DNA from: CAZDET01 sp964504335
GTDB taxonomy: Bacteria > Bacteroidota > Bacteroidia > Chitinophagales > Saprospiraceae
NCBI GenBank assembly: GCA_964504335.1
Contig: CAZDET010000007.1
Coordinates: forward strand, 62,001 to 126,000
Direction: 5' to 3'
Length of the DNA stretch: 64,000 nucleotides
The position numbers were made by a program, and so were the translations under genes. Positions 44,237 to 53,709 of this stretch are shown here, piece by piece (within the stretch, counting starts at the first letter, position 1; each line of letters opens with the position of its first letter). Below the pieces are notes generated by a model. That model was given only the letters and a program-made list of their open reading frames with translations. It was not told the DNA's origin and did no database searches.

Positions 44237-45886
44237 TTAATAAGCTGGGGAAGGGACTTTTCTGGACCGCTCCAGAAACACGGCACAGGCACGGTCTGCT
44301 GGATTAACCGATATAATTTCCTCGAAAAGCCGTTCTGCCTCCTGCGGGCATCCGGTATAAAACCGGTATAGGCCTTCGGAAAACTTGGGCATATATTCTC
44401 TCTTCAGTTTGATGTTTTCGGGAGAGTCACTATCGTAGCATTCATAGATGTTAATTGGTTTGGACTTACCTTTCATCGCGGCCGCACCGAGGTACCGGAC
44501 ATAGGAACATACGGCGCGTTTGGACCGACGGTCCGGCTGAATATTGGCAAGGGTAGATTCGCTGAAGAGTATTTGCGCTCCATACTGTTTGGTCAGGCTC
44601 TCGATGCGGGCAGCCGTATTGACGGTATCTGAGATAGTGGTCGCATCCATCCGCTGATTGTCGCCGGTAATTCCCATTACCAAAGGGCCGGTATGCAGAC
44701 CGATACCGATGCGAATGTCCGGCTCGCCCAATTGCCGGCGCTCCTCGTTGTAGGCAGTCAGGGCCTGCTGCATTTCGATGGCCGCCCGCAGGGCACCGGC
44801 CGGTGCCTCCGGAAACAGGGCCATAATACCATCCCCTAAGTATTGATTGATGAATCCCCGGTGTTTACGTATGATCGGCCCCATCCGTTTGTTAAAGGAA
44901 CAGATGAATTCGAACGTCTCGGAGGGGGTCATCCGTTCGGATAGGCTGGTATACCCTCGAATGTCGCTGAAGAGGACGGTTACTTCCCGTTCGACGCTGT
45001 CTCCCAGCGATACTTCCGTAATTTGATCGTACCCCAAGGAGCAAATGAATTCCGTTGGCACAAATCGGCTGGCCGCTTCGTGAAGCCGGCGCACGGCCGC
45101 CTCTCGCCGACGCACCTCTTGAATATTTTTCTCGAATAACCGGGCACTTTCAATGGCTGAAGTCGCCTGCTGGGCCAGTGTGGTCAGGAGCTTTAAATCA
45201 GCTGCCGTGAAAGATTGATCAGGAACTCCCACCAACAGAATTCCACCCAAAACCCGTTCGTTGATTTTTAAGGGAGCAAAGGCGGTCGCAGCAGACCGGG
45301 AACTCGGTAGCTGATCCAGAATTTTCGGCTCCGCACTACGTAGCAGCTCCCCGTATTGGCACAAGGCCGCTTCCGCATCGGCTTCGCTTCCCTGTTTTGC
45401 TACGACGACACTTTCCGGTTGCCCGGCATGTATCCTGAATACATAACCGCTGCTATTCGGTAAGATGGAGCAGGCTTCCTGCAGCAACAATTGGGCAATA
45501 GCGTGCTGGTCAATTGTATCGGAGAGCTTTTGTGTGAATTGGTAGATTAGATTAATCTCGCGGTACATATCCAGCACTTCAGCACCGAGCAGGCGGCATT
45601 CGGTCTCCTTTTTTAGTAGGCTGATGAGGAGTTCGTCAAGCCAGTTACAATGCGCGGAATCGTAAATTTCTCCATACTGCTTCCCTTCGAAGAACAGCGG
45701 CCGCACCTCGCCACCACGAAATTCATTCGATCCGTATAGCAGCCTTCCCCGCTCATCCCGAATCGCAAGCACCTGCCCCGTACCATCCAAAAAACGATCA
45801 ATGGAACGCAGGAGGGCAGCTTCCTTTTGTAGCACTTTTTTCAATGAGATACGGGGCATAAGGGATAGATTTTTTAACAAGTCCAC
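44237..45886 (-). CDS. GAF - class III nucleotide cyclase, last gene of the RiPP-signalling cluster
   Basis: The product has 549 residues: a GAF domain at about 115-265 (AFAPLKINERVLGGILLVGV), a short coiled linker, and a class III cyclase domain at about 300-480. Both metal-binding Asp are present (VLFSDIRGYTSLSE; LGDGIMALF), as are the transition-state Asn and Arg (ISDTVNTAARIE). The Lys that normally selects adenine is Gln (FINQYLGDG) and the second position reads DATT, so the nucleotide product is uncertain. A helical C-terminal tail (LKREYMPKFSEGLYRFYTGC) resembles that of the cyclase at 50419. The start is GTG 45886, 3 nt after the receiver gene stop; ATG 45859 is an alternative. Confidence 0.9.
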   Translation of the reverse strand: MDLLKNLSLMPRISLKKVLQKEAALLRSIDRFLDGTGQVLAIRDERGRLLYGSNEFRGGEVRPLFFEGKQYGEIYDSAHCNWLDELLISLLKKETECRLLGAEVLDMYREINLIYQFTQKLSDTIDQHAIAQLLLQEACSILPNSSGYVFRIHAGQPESVVVAKQGSEADAEAALCQYGELLRSAEPKILDQLPSSRSAATAFAPLKINERVLGGILLVGVPDQSFTAADLKLLTTLAQQATSAIESARLFEKNIQEVRRREAAVRRLHEAASRFVPTEFICSLGYDQITEVSLGDSVEREVTVLFSDIRGYTSLSERMTPSETFEFICSFNKRMGPIIRKHRGFINQYLGDGIMALFPEAPAGALRAAIEMQQALTAYNEERRQLGEPDIRIGIGLHTGPLVMGITGDNQRMDATTISDTVNTAARIESLTKQYGAQILFSESTLANIQPDRRSKRAVCSYVRYLGAAAMKGKSKPINIYECYDSDSPENIKLKREYMPKFSEGLYRFYTGCPQEAERLFEEIISVNPADRACAVFLERSRKVPSPAY

Positions 45887-45889
45887 CGG

Positions 45890-46276
45890 TCAGCTACCCA
45901 ACTGAAGGATAGCCGTAGCTTTCTCCAGAATGGTGTCCGGATCGAATGGTTTCGTCAGGTATTCGTCTGCGCCCGAGGCAAGGCCTTTTTCCTTATCGAG
46001 TTCTTGTCCTTTTGCGGTCAGTAAAATGATGTAGGTATCGGCCAGGTCCGCTTGCTGTTTGACGTGCCGGCACACTTCAAAGCCATTCATTTCGGGCATC
46101 ATCACATCCAGAAATACCAGCTGGGGCCTCTGGGAGCGAATATGATCGAGTGCTTCCTGGCCATTTGCAGCGATGAGCAGCTCGACGTCTTCATCTTCCA
46201 GCTCCTCCAGCGTCTGCTCCAGGAGCATTCGAATGTGTGGTTCGTCATCTACAATGAGCAACTTTGAAGTATTCAT
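45890..46276 (-). CDS. Single-domain response regulator (receiver only)
   Basis: The product has 128 residues and is a stand-alone receiver: acidic residues in KLLIVDDEPHIRMLLEQTLE, phosphoacceptor Asp in QLVFLDVMMPEMNGFEV at about 57, conserved Thr in YIILLTAKG and Lys in ADEYLTKPFDP. It lies 33 nt behind the hybrid kinase and 3 nt before the cyclase. It probably relays phosphate from the kinase, and the cyclase is the obvious output candidate because there is no DNA-binding domain. Confidence 0.95.
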   Translation of the reverse strand: MNTSKLLIVDDEPHIRMLLEQTLEELEDEDVELLIAANGQEALDHIRSQRPQLVFLDVMMPEMNGFEVCRHVKQQADLADTYIILLTAKGQELDKEKGLASGADEYLTKPFDPDTILEKATAILQLGS

Positions 46277-46309
46277 GGTCGTCGATTAATAAGTGTACTA
46301 TTTATGGAA

Positions 46310-49300
46310 TCACACCGCAGTGGTCACTGGCCGGCCCAGTAAGTGTCCAATTTTTTGTAATAATTGGTCGGTGTTGATCGGCTTGGTAAAGTACCCCTCT
46401 ATTCCCAGCTGAGAAATGCGCTTTCGGTCTTCGATTACGGATACAATCAGGATTGGAATGTGGCTGGTAGCGGGGTCGTTCTTCAGAATTGCGGCTACGT
46501 CGAAACCGTCCATTTCCGGCATCCTGACATCCAGGATCACCAGATCCGGCTGGTTTACCCGGACCATTTTAATGGCTTCCTGGCCACTGGCAGCCTCCTG
46601 AATGCGATAACCGGCATCGGAAGCTTCCTGTCGGAGTAAGCGTCTGATTTCCGGTTCGTCATCTACGATGAAGATGGTTTTCCGGTCCTGCCGATTGATT
46701 GCGTCTAGTTCTTCGTAGGCTGGTGCTGTCCGTTTGTGTGGTTCCTTTGCCGGCTCGTGGTGCTGAATGTGGTTAGATGCTTCTACCGGAAGGGTAAAAT
46801 AAAACGTACTGCCGAGTCCGAGCTGGCTTTTCACCCCGATGCTGCCGCCGTGATGCTCTACGATCTCCTTGCAAATCGGTAAACCAAGTCCCGTCCCCTG
46901 AGGCTTATCGGTCAGGGTATCACCTACTTGTTTGAATTTTTCAAATACGAGTGGCAGATCCGCTTCCGCAATGCCGATACCCGAATCCTGCACTTCGATA
47001 CGAATGAGATTGGCCTCTTGGGCCGCTCGAACAGTAATCAGGCCGTTATTAGTAAACTTGACGGCATTTGAAATCAAGTTAATAACCACCTGGATAAGCC
47101 GGTCGCGATCGCCGGTGATGGAGGGAAGCCCGGTTTCCACATCGACGGACAGTGGAAGCGACTTTTCAGTGTGCAGCGCACTGGTAGCTGCTACGGCCTG
47201 ATTAATAATGGCTTCAATCTGAACCTCCCGCATATCCCAATCCAATCGGCCGGCTTCAATTTTCGCTAAGTCCAAAACGGTATTGATCAAGGTCGTGAGG
47301 CGATCTCCCTCGGAAACAACGATATTCAGATTCTCCGAAACCTGATCGATCGCACGGATTACTTTTGGCTGATCCGTCTGCACGTGCGGAAAGATGCGAC
47401 CCTCCAAGCGCTTCTTGATAATTTTTGCAAAGCCAATAATGGATGTTAACGGAGTGCGCAGCTCGTGGCTGACAGTAGACAGGAAATTGCTCTTCGCGGC
47501 GCTTGCCTGTTCCGCGTCAGTCTTTGCCTGTTGTGCGGTCTCGAATAAAATCGCATTGTGCAGCGCCAGTCCAACCTGGGAGGCAATCGTCTGCAATAAT
47601 TGTTGATCCGAGGCATCAAATGGTGTGCGATCACGGTGGCGGTGCAAGCCAATCACTCCAATGATTTTCTGTTCTACGGCAATGGGCACGCCCATTTCCA
47701 AACCCAGTGGAAGCTGGCCGTGGAGTACTTTTGCACAAAACGCATCCGACTCCTGCTCCTCAAGACTGGTTGTGCCTACCCGGTAGGGAAAGTCGATCGC
47801 CCCGTTTGAGGAATTTAAAATCGCAATGAACGTACTATCAGATTTAAAGGCGGTCCGGATGAAACTTCCAATAGTATGGTAGAGCCGCTCTAAATTGCGT
47901 TCTGCTACCAGCGCTTGCTGAATTTTGTTAATAGCACTCAATTCCGATAATCGGCGCTCGATTTCCTCCGTGCGTTCCCGAACGGTGCGCCGAAGCTCTT
48001 CCCGCTGCCGGCTCAAATGCGCGCTGCGCCATTGACTGATTCCGTAGACAATAGTTATTCCTCCGATTGTGTAAAGAAAGTAGGCCCACCAACTGCGCCA
48101 CCAGGGAGGGAGTACTTCAAACGAATAGATTTTCTCCGCGAAAGGGGGCCCTCCCAGGGCAGAGCGTACAACGAATTGATATTTCCCTTCGGGTAAATTG
48201 GTGAAGGTGCGTTCTTGTTTTGAACTCCAGCCAGACCACTCTTCTTCAAAACCTTCCAGTTTTGATTGGTAAAGGGCCCCATTTTGTGCATTGAGGGTAG
48301 GGGCGAGATAGTGAAACGTAATATCGTTTTCGCGGTACCGCAAAACGGGAGCCTCAATCGGACCGTGGCCGTAAAAAAGCAATGAATCTGTCCCTGCGTA
48401 TACGGAACGGATCAGTACCTCCGGTACCGTCTCGTTCTCAGCTCGGCGGTCCTTTACCCGGAAAATGCCCTCCTGGCTGGCAATCCAAATCGTACCATCC
48501 GCTTCCGGAAAGAGCTTTGATACATTCAAAATTTCATTTTCGGGAATCGTTCGGAAGGGATCGGTATGAAATGAGTATGATCCGTCTGGCGCTGGAACAT
48601 ATTTCCCGAGTACGACCGATCCATCCACAAGAAGAAAATGTGCGTACACCTGAGCGTGGCGGTCTTCCGCCAGTAGGACGCGCTGGATGGAGGCAGCAGG
48701 ACCGGGAAGCGGGAAGCGCGTATCGGGAGTTAGTTGCTCCGCGGCCTCGTCCAAGAGATAGATGCCACCGGCGCCGGTAACTACCGTTTGTCCATCAACC
48801 CGGTAAAGATGCGTGCCGCCGAGCGGTACCTGATTGCTACCTTGGTGTACGGAGCGCACTCGCTCGACCAGCAAACTATCATTGCGGGCCTTTGGCGGCT
48901 GGTACGATAAGAGCCACAACCCCTGGCCCTCCGTGGCCATCCATAGAGTGCCTGGCCGCGTTTCCACGATTTCCTTTACAGCTACATTGCTGGGAATGGC
49001 GGAGATATATTGCCGAAACGACCACCGGTGGCCCGCCTTCCCGGCAGCGGCCAGGCCATTCTGTAAGCCCAGAAATACGAGTTGTTCGTCCAATCGACTT
49101 TGCTCAGCGCAAAAAGTGAAAAAATCATCCTCGTATTCCCGAAAAATAGCAGTGGATTGGGCGTTTTCCAGTTGGTACACGCCCGTTTGGGTAGCGCCGT
49201 GGAGTTGGTGCTTGATCCTGGAGAAGTTGAAGGCCTGCCCGCCGGGGTAATTGGTCACCTTGCAGAATGACCGCCGGTCGGGATCCAGATAGAGCAAGCC

Positions 49301-50401
49301 GTTAGTGCTCGCGGAGGAGGCATACAGCAGGCCGTTGTCGCGAGCGAGGTCTTCGATGAAAAGTGGATCTCCATCTACATCAAACGTAAATTTGGAAACC
49401 GGCGAAAACAAGCTGACGCGTGATAGCCCCGAATTAGTACCCAGCCATATATCGTTAGTCGCATCGATGTGAATGGACAGCAAGATGGCATCAGCCAACC
49501 CATTTTCCCGATTGATGGTACGCAACCATTTTCCCCTTTGGTCAAGGATAATCAGCCCTTCCTCAATAACCGAAAACGCATAAGTGGAATCCGGTAGAGG
49601 CCTCGCGAAGAACGTCCACTTCCTCAGCAAAGCATCCGCTTCGGTGGGAAATGGTGAGATTTGCCCCCGATTATAATGAAAAAGGCCTTGGTGTTTGGTG
49701 CTCACCAGCATGCCTTCTGCCGCCGAGGGCAGTACACCTACCAGCGGAATGGAAGAAAAATACGCGCCGCCGGCTACCGGTACCAAGTCATTCTCCCTCA
49801 CTACGCATAACCCTCTGCCAGGAGCCTGGACGTAAAATTGATCGTCGATAGCCCCGAGAAGAATGAAGTTCTCTGCCTCACTCCAAACAGTTATCTGTTT
49901 CAGATGGGCATCGTACCGTAATAAGTAACCGGTTTTAGATGCGAAAAAAACTGCGTTTCCGAGCGTACCAATGCGTCGTAGCTGACCAAATTTGCGGTAC
50001 CGCTCAGGCACCAAATGTAACAGCGATCGGAATTGTAACTGCCCCAGGGAATCTGGTTGAAGCACCCCCAGGTCATCAGTTCCGCCGATATACACACGAC
50101 CGTCGGTTGCCTCAACCGCCGACCAGGTGATTCCATTCATAGATGGAACGCGCCGCCAGCTCTGACCGTCGAATTCGGTGATACCGTTACCGGTTAGGTA
50201 CAGGAGCCCACGGCTGTCGCGAGTCAGGCCGAATACCTGCGGAAACCCCTTGTAATCCTTGGAGGAATAGTTTTCAATGGCGGGTTGCCCGAGTTCGTGG
50301 CTGGGCTGCGCCCGAAGCCCGACCACCTGACTGATCATCACCAAGCCACACCAGAGGCAGGTGAATCGGAGAATACGAATCGGTCGGGTGGTCAGGTGCA
50401 T
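46310..50401 (-). CDS. Giant hybrid sensor histidine kinase (propeller, Y_Y_Y, GAF, kinase, receiver)
   Basis: The product has 1363 residues. A signal segment (LWCGLVMISQVVGLRA) is followed by a propeller to about 680 and a Y_Y_Y domain at about 690-760. A membrane helix lies at about 770-790 (WWAYFLYTIGGITIVYGI), followed by a coiled coil and a GAF domain at about 830-960. HisKA contains STVSHELRTPLTSIIGFAKI (His near 977). HATPase motifs are NLISNAVKFTNNGLITV and DSGIGIAEADLPLVFEKFKQ. The C-terminal receiver has its Asp near 1289 (DLVILDVRMPEMDGFDV). Periplasmic ligand sensing would drive phosphotransfer to its own receiver and to the receiver protein encoded downstream. It lies 17 nt after the cyclase gene. 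Confidence 0.95.
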   Translation of the reverse strand: MHLTTRPIRILRFTCLWCGLVMISQVVGLRAQPSHELGQPAIENYSSKDYKGFPQVFGLTRDSRGLLYLTGNGITEFDGQSWRRVPSMNGITWSAVEATDGRVYIGGTDDLGVLQPDSLGQLQFRSLLHLVPERYRKFGQLRRIGTLGNAVFFASKTGYLLRYDAHLKQITVWSEAENFILLGAIDDQFYVQAPGRGLCVVRENDLVPVAGGAYFSSIPLVGVLPSAAEGMLVSTKHQGLFHYNRGQISPFPTEADALLRKWTFFARPLPDSTYAFSVIEEGLIILDQRGKWLRTINRENGLADAILLSIHIDATNDIWLGTNSGLSRVSLFSPVSKFTFDVDGDPLFIEDLARDNGLLYASSASTNGLLYLDPDRRSFCKVTNYPGGQAFNFSRIKHQLHGATQTGVYQLENAQSTAIFREYEDDFFTFCAEQSRLDEQLVFLGLQNGLAAAGKAGHRWSFRQYISAIPSNVAVKEIVETRPGTLWMATEGQGLWLLSYQPPKARNDSLLVERVRSVHQGSNQVPLGGTHLYRVDGQTVVTGAGGIYLLDEAAEQLTPDTRFPLPGPAASIQRVLLAEDRHAQVYAHFLLVDGSVVLGKYVPAPDGSYSFHTDPFRTIPENEILNVSKLFPEADGTIWIASQEGIFRVKDRRAENETVPEVLIRSVYAGTDSLLFYGHGPIEAPVLRYRENDITFHYLAPTLNAQNGALYQSKLEGFEEEWSGWSSKQERTFTNLPEGKYQFVVRSALGGPPFAEKIYSFEVLPPWWRSWWAYFLYTIGGITIVYGISQWRSAHLSRQREELRRTVRERTEEIERRLSELSAINKIQQALVAERNLERLYHTIGSFIRTAFKSDSTFIAILNSSNGAIDFPYRVGTTSLEEQESDAFCAKVLHGQLPLGLEMGVPIAVEQKIIGVIGLHRHRDRTPFDASDQQLLQTIASQVGLALHNAILFETAQQAKTDAEQASAAKSNFLSTVSHELRTPLTSIIGFAKIIKKRLEGRIFPHVQTDQPKVIRAIDQVSENLNIVVSEGDRLTTLINTVLDLAKIEAGRLDWDMREVQIEAIINQAVAATSALHTEKSLPLSVDVETGLPSITGDRDRLIQVVINLISNAVKFTNNGLITVRAAQEANLIRIEVQDSGIGIAEADLPLVFEKFKQVGDTLTDKPQGTGLGLPICKEIVEHHGGSIGVKSQLGLGSTFYFTLPVEASNHIQHHEPAKEPHKRTAPAYEELDAINRQDRKTIFIVDDEPEIRRLLRQEASDAGYRIQEAASGQEAIKMVRVNQPDLVILDVRMPEMDGFDVAAILKNDPATSHIPILIVSVIEDRKRISQLGIEGYFTKPINTDQLLQKIGHLLGRPVTTAV

Positions 50402-50418
50402 AGCAAACGTGTTAACGA

Positions 50419-52590
50419 CTATTTCTCAGTAAAAGTCCAAACCCCTGACCACTCAATTACGGGGGGGGAATAGTAGAGCTGCTTGCTTCTCTCTAGTAGG
50501 ATCCGAGAGGGGTGATCGGTAGAGCAGAGCAGTAAAGCACTTTTGAGGGACCGAATAGCTTTGAGAAACTGTTTATCCCGATAGTAGTGTAAGCCATCGT
50601 GGTAGAGATCTAAGAAGACCCGCGTCCTTTTAGAAAGCGGCTGGTCAGTGGGGGTTACTACCGTGTAGACCGTGACGGGCTCTTTTTTACCCTTTGCGCG
50701 GATGCTATCTACCTCGCGGCAGATGTACTGATCGGCAATTTCCTGGTAAGTCTGTTCACAAACGAGGATGGGAATACCGTAGAATTTGGTCAATCCTTCC
50801 AGGCGAGCTGCGAGATTGACCGAGTCGCCGATGACGGTATAATCAAAGCGTTTTTGGGAGCCGATATTTCCGGCAATGACCTCCCCGGTCGCGATGCCTA
50901 TTCCGATATTGAGCATGGTATGGAGAGAAATGTTGGCGTTCACCTCACAGAGGTTTTCGATCATCTCTAAGGCGGTTTGGGCTGCGTGCAAGGCATCGCG
51001 CCCCCGACTGAATGGGACTCCGAAAGTGGCCATAATGGCATCACCGATCAACTTATCGAGCACACCATCGAATTTGAGAATGGAACTTACCATCACATCG
51101 AAGTAGTAATTCAGCAAATTGACCGTTTCAATGGCTTCCAGCTTCTCGGTGATGGAGGTGAAATTTCGAATATCACTGAAGAGAATTGACGATCGGATGT
51201 ACTTACCGTTGAACACGGACAGATCGTCTTTGTGGATGATTTCTTCAACGACGTGCGCCGGGAGGTACCGAGTAAGATTTTCCCGGACCCGCTCCTCCGC
51301 CGTAACGTCGTGGATGACATTGATAACGCCAATGTTCTTGCCATCCTTATCCTTCATGGGGAGTGCATGGAAATGGAGGACTAGCTTGCGGCCCTCCAGG
51401 CTAATGGTTTCAATATTTTGTTGCAGTAAGCGCTCCCCAAATTGGAACGTATGATCGCTGTAGCTTAAAAAATGAAATTCCTTTCCCTGTAACGCTTTGT
51501 AATTTACACCAACTAGAGCTTCCGGCTGGGTGCCCAGAATATCGCAGAAGCGTTTATTGACCGTTTTTATTACCCCATTTCTTCCGATGGTTAGGATTCC
51601 ATTGTCGAGGTTTTCGAACAGTACATCCAGGTAATTTTTAATATTGCTAACCTCCTCAAACAACGTGGAATTTTGAACGGCAATACTGATTTGAGTAGCA
51701 AAGCCATTCAGGATAAACAGGTCTTTCTGGGTAAAGCGACCATTGCACTTGTTCATCGATTGAATTACCCCGATAAGTTCTCTGGTCGCATTGAAGACGG
51801 GCACACTGATGATGGAGTTTGTTTTGTAACCAGTGTTTAAATCTACGGTCGGGTCGAAATGAGGATTTTCGTACGGGCTGTTTTCAATAATGGGTTGCTC
51901 CGTTTGCGCTACGTAGTTGGCCAGGCCCTTTCTGGTTTTTATGGTTTTGCTTCCCAGGCCCAAGCCGAATTTCGTCCACAGGGTGTTGGTTTCCCGGTCG
52001 AGTAGAAAGAAGCTGCTTCGATCCGATTGCGTTATTTCGGTGGCCTTGCGGATGATCAGCTCGATGAGGTTGTTCAAATCCAATTCGGAATTGATGGAAG
52101 AGCTGACCTTTAACAAGGTAGCGATGTCGTTTTTAACGGCTTCAGTAGACTGGTAGAGTGCCTCGTTTTTTATTGCAAGTGCGAATGCTTCCGCAAACCC
52201 CTGCAAGAGGGTGATGTCTTCGTGGGTAAAATCTCCTTCCTTTTTATTGAGTGATTGGAGTACGCCAATTACTGTATCCGGGCCACTTAAAATGGGGACG
52301 CAAATTGCCTTTCGCGTGTTAAAACCGGTGATGCTGTCGTAATAAGCGTTGAAGTAATCGTTTTCCCGGACATCATTGACCAACTGTGCGCGTTTCGTTT
52401 GAGCTACCATGCCGGCAATCCCCTCCGTTACCGGCATGGAGATAAGATCGTTTCGAATCCCCTCCGAAACAACGCTATCCAGTGTTTGCTGCTCTTCGTT
52501 GAGCAGATAGACGGTGCTGCGCTCCGCGCGCAATGCCTTAGAGACATTGACCAGTACGAGATTTATATCCTGGAGTAAATTCGTTTTCAT
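50419..52590 (-). CDS. GAF-GAF-PAS class III adenylate/guanylate cyclase
   Basis: The product has 723 residues. GAF 1 is at about 10-150 (TVYLLNEEQQTLDSVVSEGI), GAF 2 at about 165-320 (SSFFLLDRETNTLWTKFGLG), a PAS domain at about 325-435 (NGVIKTVNKRFCDILGTQPE), and the cyclase at about 465-650. The catalytic set looks complete: Asp in ILFSDIRNFTSITE, Lys in LDKLIGDAIMATFG, and Asp/Asn/Arg in DYTVIGDSVNLAARLEG, which fits adenylate cyclase. The helical tail (RVFLDLYHDGLHYYRDKQFL) is shared with the second cyclase. Its ATG overlaps the stop of the HExxH gene (ATGA). A C8 tract lies 14-16 codons before its end. Confidence 0.93.
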   Translation of the reverse strand: MKTNLLQDINLVLVNVSKALRAERSTVYLLNEEQQTLDSVVSEGIRNDLISMPVTEGIAGMVAQTKRAQLVNDVRENDYFNAYYDSITGFNTRKAICVPILSGPDTVIGVLQSLNKKEGDFTHEDITLLQGFAEAFALAIKNEALYQSTEAVKNDIATLLKVSSSINSELDLNNLIELIIRKATEITQSDRSSFFLLDRETNTLWTKFGLGLGSKTIKTRKGLANYVAQTEQPIIENSPYENPHFDPTVDLNTGYKTNSIISVPVFNATRELIGVIQSMNKCNGRFTQKDLFILNGFATQISIAVQNSTLFEEVSNIKNYLDVLFENLDNGILTIGRNGVIKTVNKRFCDILGTQPEALVGVNYKALQGKEFHFLSYSDHTFQFGERLLQQNIETISLEGRKLVLHFHALPMKDKDGKNIGVINVIHDVTAEERVRENLTRYLPAHVVEEIIHKDDLSVFNGKYIRSSILFSDIRNFTSITEKLEAIETVNLLNYYFDVMVSSILKFDGVLDKLIGDAIMATFGVPFSRGRDALHAAQTALEMIENLCEVNANISLHTMLNIGIGIATGEVIAGNIGSQKRFDYTVIGDSVNLAARLEGLTKFYGIPILVCEQTYQEIADQYICREVDSIRAKGKKEPVTVYTVVTPTDQPLSKRTRVFLDLYHDGLHYYRDKQFLKAIRSLKSALLLCSTDHPSRILLERSKQLYYSPPVIEWSGVWTFTEK

Positions 52591-53705
52591 ACCATAACGC
52601 GTATTTTTTCGTAGGTGCTCAATAGGGCGAGATTACCTCTTTCTGATGCCATTTCAACTAAGGGTGTGAGGCACAAAGCCTGAAGCCGGTTAGGCAGATC
52701 GCTTCCGGTCGGATCGGTGCCGAGAGCCCGGTCGAATTGCTCCACATTCAGTGCCGCTCGGCAGACGATTGTGCCTAATAGCTCGAAGGCAGAGGAGGAA
52801 AGGGGGGGCGTTCCCCGGTAGTTGTTCAGACGGCCATCAGCCCGAAGGTTCGGGTAGTTTTCCAACCCAATAAAATGGAGAAACCAGTCTGCGCGATAAG
52901 CGGGCAGGACCGAGACAATGCCGGCGTAATCAGCAATCAACTCATCGTGCATGTTGTTACTCATCGAGCCGAAATGGCGGAGAGTGAAATAGTGGGCACA
53001 CTCGTGCTGCAGGCGCAACTGGGTTGAAAGCCGGAGCCACTCCTCCCGTTGCAGGCCGAGGGCGGTTGCAGAGACGCCGCTGTAGGGCTTTTCCGATAGG
53101 ACGATCAGGGTATCCTGGTAGAGCGATTTCTGTTGCAGGAGTTGCTGCCAGTCATTGCTGGATGGATGCACTGCAGCCCGTTGCTGTAGTTCCCGGAGGC
53201 GGTACCAGTTGTTGAGCCCGCGAATGATGGCTGCTCCCATCGATGAGGGAAGGAGGTTTGCTTCGTTTCGATAGGATAGGGCCTGTACGATCGATTGAAA
53301 ATCGCGGCAATCTTTTACAACGAGGACAGGAAGCGTGCCGGCAAATGAATCATGGAGATACAACTGTAGTTGGTCGGCCTGCTGCAGTTCAAGGCCCGTT
53401 GCACTATCCATGTTGGTCACGTCTAGTCCGCGCAGGGTGGCATTTTTGTAAGGTTCTGTCTGACTGATTCCAGCCCGGATGGGAAAGTGAAGCTGAGGGA
53501 AGTATTGCTTGAGAGCCTCGAATACGCCCATGTGATGCGCTTCCGCTACACACCGATTCCAAAAACTGATCTGAGAAGTAGCACCCGCTTCCTCCGGTTG
53601 GGTAATAGCCTTAAAGCGATTGTCGGTATACCGCTGAAGCTCGGCGATAACCTCCTGCCGCCACGTATATCTGGATAAAAGTTGATTGCTAGTGGGTGGT
53701 TGCAT
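52587..53705 (-). CDS. Putative HExxH zinc metallopeptidase of the RiPP cluster
   Basis: From ATG 53705 the product has 372 residues; a longer frame to 53831 would overlap the ABC transporter gene. No family recognised. Residues 232-263 read QHECAHYFTLRHFG then NNMHDELIADYAG: an HExxH helix (His 234, Glu 235, His 238) and an Asp-Glu-x-x-Ala-Asp helix (Glu 255) that could give the third zinc ligand, as in gluzincins. No signal peptide or membrane helix. It sits between the transporter (4 nt before) and the cyclase (4-nt overlap), so it is translated with the export machinery. A role in leader or core processing is inference. Confidence 0.7.
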   Translation of the reverse strand: MQPPTSNQLLSRYTWRQEVIAELQRYTDNRFKAITQPEEAGATSQISFWNRCVAEAHHMGVFEALKQYFPQLHFPIRAGISQTEPYKNATLRGLDVTNMDSATGLELQQADQLQLYLHDSFAGTLPVLVVKDCRDFQSIVQALSYRNEANLLPSSMGAAIIRGLNNWYRLRELQQRAAVHPSSNDWQQLLQQKSLYQDTLIVLSEKPYSGVSATALGLQREEWLRLSTQLRLQHECAHYFTLRHFGSMSNNMHDELIADYAGIVSVLPAYRADWFLHFIGLENYPNLRADGRLNNYRGTPPLSSSAFELLGTIVCRAALNVEQFDRALGTDPTGSDLPNRLQALCLTPLVEMASERGNLALLSTYEKIRVMV

Positions 53706-53709
53706 TCGG

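Noticed and set aside
50461..50468. G8 homopolymer near the 3' end of the cyclase gene as a phase-variation tract
   Set aside because: It lies 14-16 codons before the stop, beyond the catalytic domain, so slippage would change only the tail; a single eight-base run is weak evidence.
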